Of a stretch of 64,000 nt of DNA, positions 43,550 to 52,659 are shown in pieces. Source of the stretch: an uncultured Bacteroidales bacterium (lineage in GTDB: Bacteria; Bacteroidota; Bacteroidia; Bacteroidales; FEN-979). Where the stretch lies: NCBI GenBank assembly GCA_903875045.1, contig CAIQUS010000135.1, forward strand, positions 1 to 64,000, read 5' to 3'. Position numbers and translations under genes: made by a program. Each line of letters begins with the position of its first letter. Position 1 is the stretch's first letter. The notes beneath the pieces were generated by a model. It saw only the letters and a program-made list of their open reading frames with translations, had not been told where the DNA came from and ran no database searches.

Positions 43550-44533
43550 TTATAAGAACCGTGTATTCCTGTAACTTTTCCGGAATTTATCAGTGTCAAT
43601 TTTAAAACAATAATTAACCATGATTTCAAGGCCTCCACTATTATATTTTGTCATAGCTGATGTACTGATATCGTATGCCACACCTATCCGTAACCCCTTG
43701 ATGACCACCCCTGCAAGAACCGAAACAGCATCCTGCAGGCGATAGCCAAGCCCCCCGTAAAATTTATTGCTATACATAACCAAAGCGCTTGCATTCAATT
43801 GCAAAACAGCCCCATCGAACATGATCTGCGCTGATGGGAGCAATTCAAAAGCCGGATGATTCGGAACCGTCCACTGATAGCCACCATTTAAATAATATGT
43901 GCGGCGCATCTGATATGAGGTTTTTTTACCTTTGGTCTGCAAAATATTTTCGGCTGATAATCCGACATAATATTTATCAGGTACCTTATAGAATACGCCT
44001 AATCCCAAGTCAATCGCCATATCGCTCTTTTTTCCTTCAATTTCGGCAAGAACAGGGTCCTCTTTAACAATCGGTGTGAATTTTGACGCATCATAGCTGA
44101 TATTCACCAAACTTCCCTGTATTCCGAATGACAGGTCGCCCGACCATGCTTCCATTTTGTAAGCATAACCAAGTTTCACCACAATATTTTTAAAAACGCC
44201 AATCTGGTCCTGAGAAATGGATAGTCCGATACCCCCGTGAAGTTTTCTGATAGGAGAATCTGCTGTCAATAAAAAAGTTTGCGGAGCCGATTTAGTACCA
44301 TCAGTATCTTTCCAACCCATCCACTGCTGGCGAACCAACCCTGTAATGTTTATACCACCGCTGCCTCCTGCAAATGCAGGGTTGGTAGCCATGTTTGTAA
44401 ACATATAATGTGTGATGAGGGTTGGCTGTTGGGCATAAACACAAGCAACAAACTGCAAACCAAATACACCCATGAGTGTTAAAACCCTTATTTTGAATTT
44501 ATTCAGATATGAAAGTGTAATCAACGTTGACAA
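43550..44533 (-). CDS. porP: PorP/SprF-family T9SS outer-membrane protein
   Basis: A 327-residue barrel of the PorP/SprF family. The signal-like segment ends near VACVYAQQ, then PTLITHYMFTNMATNPAFAGGSGGINITGLVRQQW, the family N-terminal block. The C-terminus is a run of barrel strands. The start is uncertain: the frame opens at a TTG (44533) with another TTG at 44524, and no ATG gives a full signal peptide. It is first in the porP-gldKLMN order, and a good promoter lies about 100 bp upstream. Confidence 0.9.
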   Translation of the reverse strand: MSTLITLSYLNKFKIRVLTLMGVFGLQFVACVYAQQPTLITHYMFTNMATNPAFAGGSGGINITGLVRQQWMGWKDTDGTKSAPQTFLLTADSPIRKLHGGIGLSISQDQIGVFKNIVVKLGYAYKMEAWSGDLSFGIQGSLVNISYDASKFTPIVKEDPVLAEIEGKKSDMAIDLGLGVFYKVPDKYYVGLSAENILQTKGKKTSYQMRRTYYLNGGYQWTVPNHPAFELLPSAQIMFDGAVLQLNASALVMYSNKFYGGLGYRLQDAVSVLAGVVIKGLRIGVAYDISTSAMTKYNSGGLEIMVNYCFKIDTDKFRKSYRNTRFL

Positions 44534-44638
44534 AGGATTGTAAGGTTCATTAGAAAAACGGGATAAAAGTACAGTTTTTTTTGCAACTCCAACAAAAGTG
44601 GAGCCTATTTAAACTCTTTCAAAATTTGTAAACATACC

Positions 44639-44667
44639 CAAAAATAACACAGCCGGTGTTTATACAA
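44639..44667 (-). promoter_or_regulatory. porP: Candidate promoter for the porP-gldKLMN operon
   Basis: The minus strand has TTG (44665-44667), 18 nt, then TATTTTTG (44639-44646). It is divergent from the yitT promoter, and the transcript would have a leader of about 100 nt. Confidence 0.55.
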
Positions 44668-44710
44668 GTTTTTTTGAAAAATGTTTCAATGTAAAACGCA
44701 CATTCACTGC

Positions 44711-44739
44711 TTGCATTGTGTTACAATCAAATATCTTTG
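44711..44739 (+). promoter_or_regulatory. Promoter for the YitT-family gene
   Basis: TTG (44711-44713), 18 nt, then TATCTTTG (44732-44739), a strong consensus match. The predicted start is near 44746, 28 nt before the ATG. Confidence 0.65.
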
Positions 44740-44773
44740 CATTCCTGTTTTCGATCCACCTAAATAAACTAAT

Positions 44774-45670
44774 ATGTCTCAATTTCTTATCAAGGAAAAA
44801 CCCTTTTCCAGGAAATGGCTTTTCTCCTATATCCTGATCACCGTCGGGGCATTGGTTCTTGCAACCAGTTTTGTTTTATTTATTACACCCAATAAAATTG
44901 TTCCCGGCGGGGTTTACGGGATTTCCATTGTAATGCATTACCTCTTTGGAACACCTGTGGGTCTTGTTGCGCTGTGTTTCGATATTCCATTGACTATTTT
45001 AGGCATTAAGTTTCTGGGGCCAAGATTTGGGATGAAGACCGTGGTCGGATTTTCCTTAACCGCCCTCTTCACTGATGTGCTTACATATTTCTGGGGTTTT
45101 GAACCACTGGTAAGCGGGGATGCATTGTTGTCCTCCATTTTTGGCGGGGTTCTGGCCGGTCTTGGACTTGGGCTGATCTTCAAGGCGAAGGCAACATCAG
45201 GCGGAAGTGATATTATTGCCATGATCCTTGCAAAATACACAAGGCTTCCACTTGGCATGCTGATGATCTATGTCGATTCAGCAATCGTGCTTATCGGTCT
45301 GGCTGTTTTTCGTGACTGGAAAATTCCCCTGTACTCCTGGATTGTGATATTTGTTACCGGAAAAGTCATCGATATTGTGCTTGAAGGAGTAAGCCACGAT
45401 AAAAGTGTATTCATTATTTCAGATAAATACGAAGAGATTCGCGATAAAATCATTCATAATCTCGACCGTGGCGGAACCTATATTGACGGAATAGGCATGT
45501 ACAATAATACCGAACGACGCATGATCCATACAGTGGTAAGCCGACGTGAATTAGGCCTTCTCGAAGAATATATTCATGAAATCGATCCAAAAGCTTTTCT
45601 GACTGTCACGGATGCAACAGAAATACTTGGAGAGGGGTTTAAGTCGTTAAGAGAGAAGGTTACCACGTGA
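44774..45670 (+). CDS. YitT-family membrane protein (DUF161/DUF2179)
   Basis: A 298-residue membrane protein. Five to six hydrophobic segments fill residues 15-200, including GALVLATSFVLFITPNKIVPGG and the repeated GGV-type motifs of the YitT membrane region (GVLAGLGLGLIFKAKATSGGSD). The C-terminal soluble DUF2179 domain (about 215-290) has DKYEEIRDKIIHNLDRGGTYIDG. Substrate is not established for the family. It diverges from the T9SS operon and ends near an 8-bp repeat array. Confidence 0.88.
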   Translation: MSQFLIKEKPFSRKWLFSYILITVGALVLATSFVLFITPNKIVPGGVYGISIVMHYLFGTPVGLVALCFDIPLTILGIKFLGPRFGMKTVVGFSLTALFTDVLTYFWGFEPLVSGDALLSSIFGGVLAGLGLGLIFKAKATSGGSDIIAMILAKYTRLPLGMLMIYVDSAIVLIGLAVFRDWKIPLYSWIVIFVTGKVIDIVLEGVSHDKSVFIISDKYEEIRDKIIHNLDRGGTYIDGIGMYNNTERRMIHTVVSRRELGLLEEYIHEIDPKAFLTVTDATEILGEGFKSLREKVTT

Positions 45671-45672
45671 AG

Positions 45673-45704
45673 GGTAAACTGGTAAACAGGTGAACAGGTG
45701 AACG
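45673..45704. repeat. Four-unit 8-bp tandem repeat between yitT and rseP
   Basis: GGTAAACT, GGTAAACA, GGTGAACA and GGTGAACG. It starts 2 bp after the yitT stop codon in a convergent gap. No hairpin terminator was seen there. Confidence 0.85.
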
Positions 45705-45731
45705 GGTACTAGACCACTGGTTATGGGATTT

Positions 45732-47054
45732 TCAGTGCCTGAAATACTTCATAACATCCTGCCCGTTTGCAAATATCAGCAAACCAAAAAGGATGACCAT
45801 ACCGGCAATCTGTGCATATTCCATGAATTTATCACTCGGTTTCCGACGGAAAATAATTTCATATAAAAGAAACATCACATGTCCCCCGTCAAGCGCTGGA
45901 ATCGGTAAAATATTTAGAATGGCCAGCATGATAGAGAGAAAAGCTGTGAGAGACCAAAACGCCCCCCAATCCCATGTGGATGGAAAAATATTGCCAATGG
46001 TTATAAAACCACCTACCGACTCGTATGCTTTCTCCTGAGAGAACAAAAGTTTGATTGATTTGATATAATTGACTGCCTGATCGAAGGTTTTTACAACGCC
46101 AGCCGGCACAGCCGTAATGACATTGTAACTCTTCTCCCGGAATACAAAATAGTTTGCCGGGCCTTTCGGATAAACCCCGATAAGGCCGGCCTCCGGAACG
46201 TTTACAGTTAATCGTACGGTATCCTTACCCCGCAGCACCATCACCTTAACTGTTTTATTTTTGAACTGCTGTACATATCCCCTGAACTGATCAAAATAGA
46301 CCAGGATAGAGTCATTCAGTCCGATAATTTTATCATTTACCTTCATCCCGGCTGATTCGGCGGGTGAACCAACTGTAAATTTTCCGGCTTCGAAAGGGAA
46401 TCTGACTGCAATAAAATCCGGCGACTTTTGTGCAATCAACTTGCTGATAAAACCATTCGGGATCTGAACATCTGTTTTCCGGCCATCGCGCATCACCTGT
46501 ACCGATTTTGCTTCCTCAAGAATAATTGTTTTTGGAATGGATGCAAAATCATCCACCCCCTTGTGATCGACAGAAAGAATAACATCACCATTTCTGAGGC
46601 CCATCTGACTTCCAAGTGAATCAACGGAGATTCCGTATTTCACTGCTGAAGCAGGAAGATATTGTTCTCCCCAGGCAGCAAGCATAATGACATAGATAGC
46701 TATTGCCAGAAGAATATTTACGGTAACCCCACCCAACATCACGATCAATCGTTGCCATGCCGGTTTTGAACGGAGTTCCCAGGATTGAGGGGGCAGTTTC
46801 ATCTGTTCTTTATCCATCGACTCATCAATCATCCCCGAAATTTTCACATATCCTCCCAACGGTATCCAGCCCACACCATATTCTGTATCCCCTTTTTTGA
46901 ATTTAAAAAGTGAAAACCACGGATCAAAAAAAAGATAGAATTTTTCAACCCTGATCTTAAATACACGTGCTGCAATAAAATGGCCGAATTCGTGAAAAAT
47001 TACGAGTATTGACAAACTGAGCAATAACTGAATGACTTTTATTACGATTTCCAT
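45732..47054 (-). CDS. rseP: Site-2 membrane metalloprotease RseP
   Basis: This 440-residue intramembrane zinc protease cleaves anti-sigma factors and remnant signal peptides. The zinc motif HEFGH is at 21-25 in the first membrane helix. Two PDZ domains occupy the middle, as in RseP (GLRNGDVILSVDHKGV; AGMKVNDKIIGLND). The C-terminal NILPIPALDGGH carries the third zinc ligand. It lies 20 bp after dxr in the leftward dxr-rseP pair, a common neighbourhood. Confidence 0.95.
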   Translation of the reverse strand: MEIVIKVIQLLLSLSILVIFHEFGHFIAARVFKIRVEKFYLFFDPWFSLFKFKKGDTEYGVGWIPLGGYVKISGMIDESMDKEQMKLPPQSWELRSKPAWQRLIVMLGGVTVNILLAIAIYVIMLAAWGEQYLPASAVKYGISVDSLGSQMGLRNGDVILSVDHKGVDDFASIPKTIILEEAKSVQVMRDGRKTDVQIPNGFISKLIAQKSPDFIAVRFPFEAGKFTVGSPAESAGMKVNDKIIGLNDSILVYFDQFRGYVQQFKNKTVKVMVLRGKDTVRLTVNVPEAGLIGVYPKGPANYFVFREKSYNVITAVPAGVVKTFDQAVNYIKSIKLLFSQEKAYESVGGFITIGNIFPSTWDWGAFWSLTAFLSIMLAILNILPIPALDGGHVMFLLYEIIFRRKPSDKFMEYAQIAGMVILFGLLIFANGQDVMKYFRH

Positions 47055-47074
47055 GCGATGTTAAAAATTATAAA

Positions 47075-48241
47075 TTAATACTGTTTTAAATGAATTAAAT
47101 ATTCGCCGGCCCTGGCCATGGCTTCAATATGGGAGCCGACGTAGTCATCATACTGAGGATTCCTGATGAAAGACACAGTTCCCATGCAATGTTCAATCAC
47201 CTCAGGAATGTCGAGAAAGCCAATACGTTCATCCAGAAACGCACCAACTGCAATTTCATTTGCTGCATTCAAAATACAGGGCATGTTCCCTCCCTGCCTG
47301 AGTGCCGAAAATGCCAATGACAAATTTCTGAAAACCTCATTGTCGGGAGCTTTGAAAGTCAGTTGCGGGTAATCAGTAAAGTTGAACCTCGGGAGGTCAG
47401 AGATTACACGCTTCGGATAAGCCAGTGCAAAAAGTATCGGAAGTTTCATGTCAGGCAACCCCATCTGTGCTTTTATGGAACCATCAATAAATTGCACCAT
47501 GGAATGAATCACAGATTGCGGATGGATGATCACATCGATTTGGTCTGGTAAAAGGTCAAAAAGCCAGCGGGCTTCAATCACCTCTAATCCCTTGTTCATC
47601 ATGGAAGCCGAATCAACAGTGATTTTTGGCCCCATTTTCCAGTTGGGATGACGCAGGGCAGCTTCCTTGGTTATCCCGGCAAGTTGTTGCCTGGTTTTTC
47701 CCAGAAAGGGCCCCCCTGACGCAGTAAGATATATTTTCTCGACAGATCCAAGTTGTTCGCCGGCAAGGCATTGAAAGATAGCAGAATGTTCGGAGTCCAC
47801 CGGTATGATCAAAACATTTTTGCGGCGGGCTTCTGCCATTACAAGTTCCCCGGCAATGACAAGGGTCTCCTTGTTGGCCAGGGCAATGTGTTTCCCTGCC
47901 TTAATAGCATTCAAGGTAGGCTTCAGGCCTGAATAACCAACCAAAGCTGTCAACACCATGTCAATCTCCTCCATTTCAACAATCTGAGCAATGGAGTCCT
48001 GGCCGGCAAATACCTTCACCGGATAATCTTTAAGGGCTTCTGCCACTTTCGCAAAGCAATTCTCATTGCCTATTACAACTGCATTGGGCTTGAATTCCAT
48101 CGCCTGGCTGATGAGCAGGTCACAGTTTTCCTGGGCTGTAAGCACCTCCACCCCAAATAATTCAGGATGGCAACGCACCACATCCAGTGCCTGAGTACCT
48201 ATACTACCGGTGGATCCTAATATGGCAAGGTTCTTTTTCAA
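47075..48241 (-). CDS. dxr: 1-deoxy-D-xylulose 5-phosphate reductoisomerase
   Basis: It converts DXP to MEP, the committed step of the non-mevalonate isoprenoid route. NADPH-binding GSTGSIGTQALDVV is near the N-terminus; NKETLVIAGELV, PVDSEHSAIFQCL and ASGGPFLG are family blocks. The length from a TTG at 48241 is 388 residues, normal for the family. The frame also has an ATG at 48307 that would overlap the M23 gene by 49 bp. The TTG gives a typical N-terminus (MKKNLAILGSTG) and lies 17 bp past that gene's stop, so I prefer it. Confidence 0.94.
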   Translation of the reverse strand: MKKNLAILGSTGSIGTQALDVVRCHPELFGVEVLTAQENCDLLISQAMEFKPNAVVIGNENCFAKVAEALKDYPVKVFAGQDSIAQIVEMEEIDMVLTALVGYSGLKPTLNAIKAGKHIALANKETLVIAGELVMAEARRKNVLIIPVDSEHSAIFQCLAGEQLGSVEKIYLTASGGPFLGKTRQQLAGITKEAALRHPNWKMGPKITVDSASMMNKGLEVIEARWLFDLLPDQIDVIIHPQSVIHSMVQFIDGSIKAQMGLPDMKLPILFALAYPKRVISDLPRFNFTDYPQLTFKAPDNEVFRNLSLAFSALRQGGNMPCILNAANEIAVGAFLDERIGFLDIPEVIEHCMGTVSFIRNPQYDDYVGSHIEAMARAGEYLIHLKQY

Positions 48242-48258
48242 CAGATCAGGGCTTTGAG

Positions 48259-49149
48259 TTAAAAGGTGATATATTCTTTTGGATCGACAGGGTTGCCATC
48301 GCTCCACAATTCGAAATGAAGGTGGGGTCCGGTTGCCAGTTCACCCGTTTCGCCAACAATTGATACAGGTTCACCTGCACGAACATAATCGCCGACTTTT
48401 TTCAGGATGGCAGAATTATGTTTATACAATGATACGATATTGTGCGGATGCTGAATGGCGATGACGTATCCGGTCTCCAGGGTCCAACTGCTTAAAAGAA
48501 CAGTTCCATCGAGTACTGCTTTAACTGCTTCATTTTGCTTGGCAACAATATCGACTCCAAAATGTTTGATCGCCGGATTATAGCCATTGGTGATGATCCC
48601 CTTCAAAGGTGAAAAGAACAGCACACCTCCCAATGACGACTTTTTCTGGCTGCCACTTTCAATCGTTTCGATTTTATATAAATTATATTTGTTTTGGTTT
48701 TCCACCTCCAGTCGTAACAATGAATCTTCAAGTGAACGTTTTATTTTGATGTTTCCATATCTTTTTATGGTATCTCCCACCACGGGTTTGTCGTCGGTCA
48801 AATCCTTCCCGTTGATAACATCCCTAAGATTCCGGATAAACTGTTCCTTTGCAATCAGGCTTCGTTCAATGGAATCAGTTTTGAGCTGGAGTTTATATAG
48901 CCTTTTGGTAAGGCCGACATTGGTGTATCCGGGAATATATTCCCTCAATGGGGTAAAGGCAATCAGAAAACTGGTAAGAAAAATAAGGACGATGGCCAGG
49001 GTTCCCAAAGCAATAAAAACATTCATCCGTGAGAGCCGGAAGGTAAACCTCTCCTCCAGGGTATCATCGGTCATGAAAACAAGGCGATACTTATTCCGCC
49101 ATTTCTCAGTCCATTTTCCTTTCCTTCTATCTTTTCTTTCCAATGCCAT
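48259..49149 (-). CDS. M23 (LytM-type) envelope peptidase
   Basis: A 296-residue membrane-anchored protein. One membrane segment lies near 44-66 (VFIALGTLAIVLIFLTSFLI), with the bulk periplasmic. The C-terminal M23 domain (about 190-290) has the HFGVD zinc-ligand block and GPHLHFELW with the second and third ligands. All expected zinc residues are present, so it may be an active endopeptidase of peptidoglycan cross-links; inactive members keep the fold but lose ligands. A promoter with TTG-N19-GATCTTTG lies 28 bp upstream. Confidence 0.92.
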   Translation of the reverse strand: MALERKDRRKGKWTEKWRNKYRLVFMTDDTLEERFTFRLSRMNVFIALGTLAIVLIFLTSFLIAFTPLREYIPGYTNVGLTKRLYKLQLKTDSIERSLIAKEQFIRNLRDVINGKDLTDDKPVVGDTIKRYGNIKIKRSLEDSLLRLEVENQNKYNLYKIETIESGSQKKSSLGGVLFFSPLKGIITNGYNPAIKHFGVDIVAKQNEAVKAVLDGTVLLSSWTLETGYVIAIQHPHNIVSLYKHNSAILKKVGDYVRAGEPVSIVGETGELATGPHLHFELWSDGNPVDPKEYITF

Positions 49150-49176
49150 TTATCCAAAGCTGATCCTGAAACGCTG

Positions 49177-49206
49177 CAAAGATCGGAAAATTATGCACTC
49201 GCCCAA
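49177..49206 (-). promoter_or_regulatory. Candidate promoter for the M23-dxr-rseP set
   Basis: The minus strand has TTG (49204-49206), 19 nt, then GATCTTTG (49177-49184): one mismatch from TAnnTTTG, with ideal spacing. Confidence 0.42.
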
Positions 49207-49290
49207 CGGTTCAGCTACAACCAGGCAATGGCTCCCCCGATCGGTGTCATTTTTCATTTATTACTTTCAGGATAATTCAAAAAATTAAAA

Positions 49291-49298
49291 TATTTTTG
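49291..49298 (+). promoter_or_regulatory. porW: Candidate promoter -7 element for porW
   Basis: TATTTTTG matches TAnnTTTG. The transcript would start near 49305, which supports the TTG at 49338 over the upstream one at 49311 as the start codon. Confidence 0.45.
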
Positions 49299-49337
49299 TA
49301 AAATCATAGTTTGTACTATTTAAACGTATCTGGTGTT

Positions 49338-52013
49338 TTGAGATCGACGAAGAAATATTCCCTCGCCGCATGGATTCTGATATTATCAGGATTAGCCATG
49401 TTTAGTGCCTGTTCCACCAAGAAAAACACATTTGTCCGCAGAACTTACCACAACCTTACCGCACATTATAACGTGTATTGGAATGGCATGGATAATATGC
49501 GCCAGGGACTAAAAGAACATCAGGCTAGCCTGAAGGATAATTATTCACTGGTTCTGCCGGTTTATTATTACGGGGATAAAGCCAGCGCCAGTAAAATATC
49601 CCAGTATGCGGATATTGCCATTAAAAAAGCCTCCAAAGCCATCAACAAGCATTCAATGACCTTTAACCGTAAAGAGTATAATCGCTGGATTGATGATTGC
49701 TACCTGCTGATCGGCAAAAGCTATTTTTTCAAACAGGATTATCCGATGGCCAGACGCACCTTTGAGTTTGTCATCAAGACCTATAATGAAAACGAACTTA
49801 AATATGAGGCCATGCTATGGCAGGCCAAGGCAAACATTCAGATTGGTGATTTTAAAAGAGCGGAACCAATGCTTGACATGTTGCAAAGTAAAATCACTAA
49901 AGGTGATGCCCCTGACAAATATGAAACAGAGCTTAACCTCGTATATGGCCAGTTTTTCATTATGCAGAAAAACTATGATGCTGCTGTACCTTATCTTAAC
50001 CGCGCCCTGGAGCTAAACCCTTCCGGGGCCATGCGGACACGCTGTCAATTTATTCTCGGCCAGATTCATCAGCTTAACGGCGAGTTTAATGAAGCATCGC
50101 AAATGTATTCACTGGTAATTAAACATGCCAAATCGTATGAAATGGAGTTTAATGCCAAAATCAATCTGGCACAATGCTATGATACAAAAAGCGGAAAAAG
50201 GGAGTATATCGTCAAAAAACTGACAAAAATGCTGAAAGACGATAAAAACAAGGACTTTCAGGACCAGATTTATTATGCACTTGCACACATTGCGATTAAA
50301 GATGCAGATACCACAACCGCCATAGAATATTATAAAAAATCTGTCAGTACAAGCAAAACAAACAATTATCAGAAAGCCATCTCTTCCCTTGAACTGGCGG
50401 ATATTTTCTTTGGGACCCGCGATTATACCATATCTCAGGCCTATTACGACAGCACCATGCAATTCCTGCCTAAAGACTACCCCAATTACAAAGAACTTTC
50501 AAAACGGACCAATACCCTTACTGATCTGGTAAAAAACCTCCAGATTATCCAAAAACAGGATAGCCTGCAGAAACTTGCGACATTGCCGGAAAATGAGAGA
50601 AACAAGATCATAGACAAGATCATTGCTAACCTCGTTGCTGAAGAAATGAAAAAACAGATGGAAGAGCAGCAAAAGGCAGAGAACCTGAGTTTACCGGGAC
50701 AAGGGATGGGCCAGGAACAGCAGGTTGGAGGGCCAAAAGAAGGACGATGGTATTTTTATAATCCAACCACCATGTCGGCAGGATTCTCCACTTTTATGAG
50801 AAAATGGGGGCGGCGCAAATTGGAAGATAATTGGTTTCTGACCGATAAAACAGTTGTGAACTTTGCCAGTGAACCGGAAAAAGCTGATTCAATACCGGTT
50901 TCTCCGGGAGATACGACCAAAGATGGCAAAAAGCAGGCTGCAAAATCGAATAACCCCAAAGAGAGAGCTTTTTATTTGCCAGATATACCCTTTACGAAGG
51001 AAAAGGTGAAGGCCTCTGATGATATGATTATAGAAGCACATTACCAGGCAGGTTTTATATTTGTGGAAGGACTGGGTGATTATGGCAATGCCATCGAAAC
51101 GTTTGAAGCTTTGCTTAACAGGTTTCCCGACAACAAATACAAGGTTCAAACCGCCTACGAATTGTGCCAACTCTATATGCATGTACAAAATCAACCGAAA
51201 AGTGATCAGTATAAAAACCAGATACTGACCCTCTATCCTGAAAGTGATTATGCAAAATTGCTTGTGAATCCAAATTATTACAAGGAAATAAACGCCCGAC
51301 AGTCAGAGGCTTCAAAGCTTTACAACGACACCTATAAAGCTTTTGCCAATCAGCAGTACTACATGGTTATTAACAATGCCGATATAGCCCGGGTCAGGTA
51401 CAAAACGGATTCTTTGCTGATGCCAAAATTTGACTACATGCGCGCCCTTGCACTCGGAAAGATTGAAGTTGTTGATTCACTGGTTACTGCAATGAACAAA
51501 GTCATCAAGGATTATCCATACAGCAAGGTTAAGCCAATGGCTGAAAATGTGCTGGCCTTCCTGGGGACCCAGAAAGATTCAAAAGGGCAGCCGATTCAAA
51601 CCGATTCAACAACCATTGTTGATAACACCTTAAAATTGTACAAATTTGATCCGATGGCCATGCACTTCTATGTGCTGGTTGTAAAAGATGAGCTTGTGGA
51701 TGTTGATGCATTGAAGGTTAAAATTTCCGACTATAATCTGAAATTTAACTCTCTTGAGAATCTCCAGGTGAATAGTTTATTGCTCGATGAGGGCCGCCAG
51801 ATGATAACCGTGAACAATTTCGACAACAGTGAAACTGCAATGAACTATTTTCTTGGGATCCTGAATAGCAAATACATTTTTACCAAACTGGAAAACGCGG
51901 GTGAGTATTTTAATTTTGTAATCTCTGTTGAAAATTATCCTGTTCTTTATAAGAATAAAGATATTCTGCAATATCTTAGGTTTTTTGAAAAAAACTACCC
52001 GGTCCCTAATTAA
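49338..52013 (+). CDS. porW: T9SS lipoprotein PorW/SprE (TPR-rich)
   Basis: An 891-residue lipoprotein with many tetratricopeptide-type helices. The signal is MRSTKKYSLAAWILILSGLA with the lipidated Cys at 25. The start of the mature protein (VRRTYHNLTAHYNVYWNGMD) is diagnostic of PorW/SprE, a periplasmic T9SS component required for secretion and gliding. TPR units run to about residue 400. A Gln/Glu-rich, Pro-poor linker and a conserved WYFYNPTTMSAGFSTFMRKW block follow, then more TPRs. The frame opens at a TTG 27 nt upstream (49311), but the TTG at 49338 gives the better signal peptide. It lies 5 kb from the porP-gldKLMN operon. Confidence 0.92.
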   Translation: MRSTKKYSLAAWILILSGLAMFSACSTKKNTFVRRTYHNLTAHYNVYWNGMDNMRQGLKEHQASLKDNYSLVLPVYYYGDKASASKISQYADIAIKKASKAINKHSMTFNRKEYNRWIDDCYLLIGKSYFFKQDYPMARRTFEFVIKTYNENELKYEAMLWQAKANIQIGDFKRAEPMLDMLQSKITKGDAPDKYETELNLVYGQFFIMQKNYDAAVPYLNRALELNPSGAMRTRCQFILGQIHQLNGEFNEASQMYSLVIKHAKSYEMEFNAKINLAQCYDTKSGKREYIVKKLTKMLKDDKNKDFQDQIYYALAHIAIKDADTTTAIEYYKKSVSTSKTNNYQKAISSLELADIFFGTRDYTISQAYYDSTMQFLPKDYPNYKELSKRTNTLTDLVKNLQIIQKQDSLQKLATLPENERNKIIDKIIANLVAEEMKKQMEEQQKAENLSLPGQGMGQEQQVGGPKEGRWYFYNPTTMSAGFSTFMRKWGRRKLEDNWFLTDKTVVNFASEPEKADSIPVSPGDTTKDGKKQAAKSNNPKERAFYLPDIPFTKEKVKASDDMIIEAHYQAGFIFVEGLGDYGNAIETFEALLNRFPDNKYKVQTAYELCQLYMHVQNQPKSDQYKNQILTLYPESDYAKLLVNPNYYKEINARQSEASKLYNDTYKAFANQQYYMVINNADIARVRYKTDSLLMPKFDYMRALALGKIEVVDSLVTAMNKVIKDYPYSKVKPMAENVLAFLGTQKDSKGQPIQTDSTTIVDNTLKLYKFDPMAMHFYVLVVKDELVDVDALKVKISDYNLKFNSLENLQVNSLLLDEGRQMITVNNFDNSETAMNYFLGILNSKYIFTKLENAGEYFNFVISVENYPVLYKNKDILQYLRFFEKNYPVPN

Positions 52014-52019
52014 CTAACC

Positions 52020-52442
52020 ATGTTTAAATCAACATTTATGTCGAAAAACAGAGAACCTGAAATGCCCTCCATCAATATTCTGGGACCTGGCGCAGTTGTT
52101 ATTGGAGAGATACAAGTCAATGGCGATTTTCGGATTGACGGAACGCTCAACGGGACAATCCAGTGCAAAGGTAAAATCGTTGTTGGATCCACAGGGAAAA
52201 TCAGCGGAGATATCCAATGCCAGAATGCCGATTTTTCTGGTGAAGTTACAGCCACTGTAAAGGTTTCTGAACTCCTGACCTTAAAAGAAACTGCGCGTTT
52301 CAGCGGGGATATTACCACCGGAAAATTAGCCATTGAACCTGGAGCCAAATTCTCAGGGACCTGTAGTATGGAACAATCGGGTTCAAAGGAGCTCAACTTC
52401 CCACCACGCACAAATGACAACCAATCCCAGGAAAAGCCTTAA
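52020..52442 (+). CDS. Bactofilin (polymer-forming cytoskeletal protein)
   Basis: A 140-residue bactofilin. The central right-handed beta-helix (about residues 20-115) is built of six-residue strands, such as VIGEIQVNGDFRIDGTLNGTI, then KIVVGSTGKISGDIQC. Bactofilins polymerise without nucleotide and shape cell curvature or position envelope enzymes. It has no membrane segment. It lies 6 bp after porW and overlaps the start of atpZ by 29 bp in a different frame, so the C-terminal tail (NFPPRTNDNQSQEKP) is also the coding start of the next gene. Confidence 0.92.
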   Translation: MFKSTFMSKNREPEMPSINILGPGAVVIGEIQVNGDFRIDGTLNGTIQCKGKIVVGSTGKISGDIQCQNADFSGEVTATVKVSELLTLKETARFSGDITTGKLAIEPGAKFSGTCSMEQSGSKELNFPPRTNDNQSQEKP

Positions 52443-52623
52443 CGACTATGCCCGCTATTCCGGCATGACTTTTCAAATGCTGGCAATCATACTGTCAGGG
52501 GTATTTGCTGGCTATAAACTTGACCAATGGCTGAAAACAAAGCCTGTTCTCATTGTGATCTTTTCAATTGTTTCCGTAGCGATTTCCATCTATTTTGTCA
52601 CAAAGGATTTGTTGCGGAAGTAA
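52414..52623 (+). CDS. atpZ: AtpZ/AtpI-family small membrane protein
   Basis: A 69-residue protein with an N-terminal polar segment (MTTNPRKSLNDYARYSGM) and two membrane helices (FQMLAIILSGVFAGYKLDQW; VLIVIFSIVSVAISIYFV). This pattern fits AtpZ/AtpI family proteins, often found just ahead of the F0F1 ATP synthase genes and implicated in its assembly and ion handling. It starts at the ATG 52414, 29 bp inside the bactofilin gene. The frame is open further upstream but that extra stretch is not family-like. No atpB, atpE or other synthase subunit follows within the window. Confidence 0.8.
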   Translation: MTTNPRKSLNDYARYSGMTFQMLAIILSGVFAGYKLDQWLKTKPVLIVIFSIVSVAISIYFVTKDLLRK

Positions 52624-52647
52624 CCTTCATGCATTTACAATAATTCC

Positions 52648-52655
52648 TATCTTTG
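52648..52655 (+). promoter_or_regulatory. Possible promoter -7 element before the AtpI-like gene
   Basis: TATCTTTG matches TAnnTTTG but ends only 4 bp before the ATG at 52660. If active, the transcript would be leaderless or start inside the gene. Confidence 0.35.
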
Positions 52656-52659
52656 TCCA

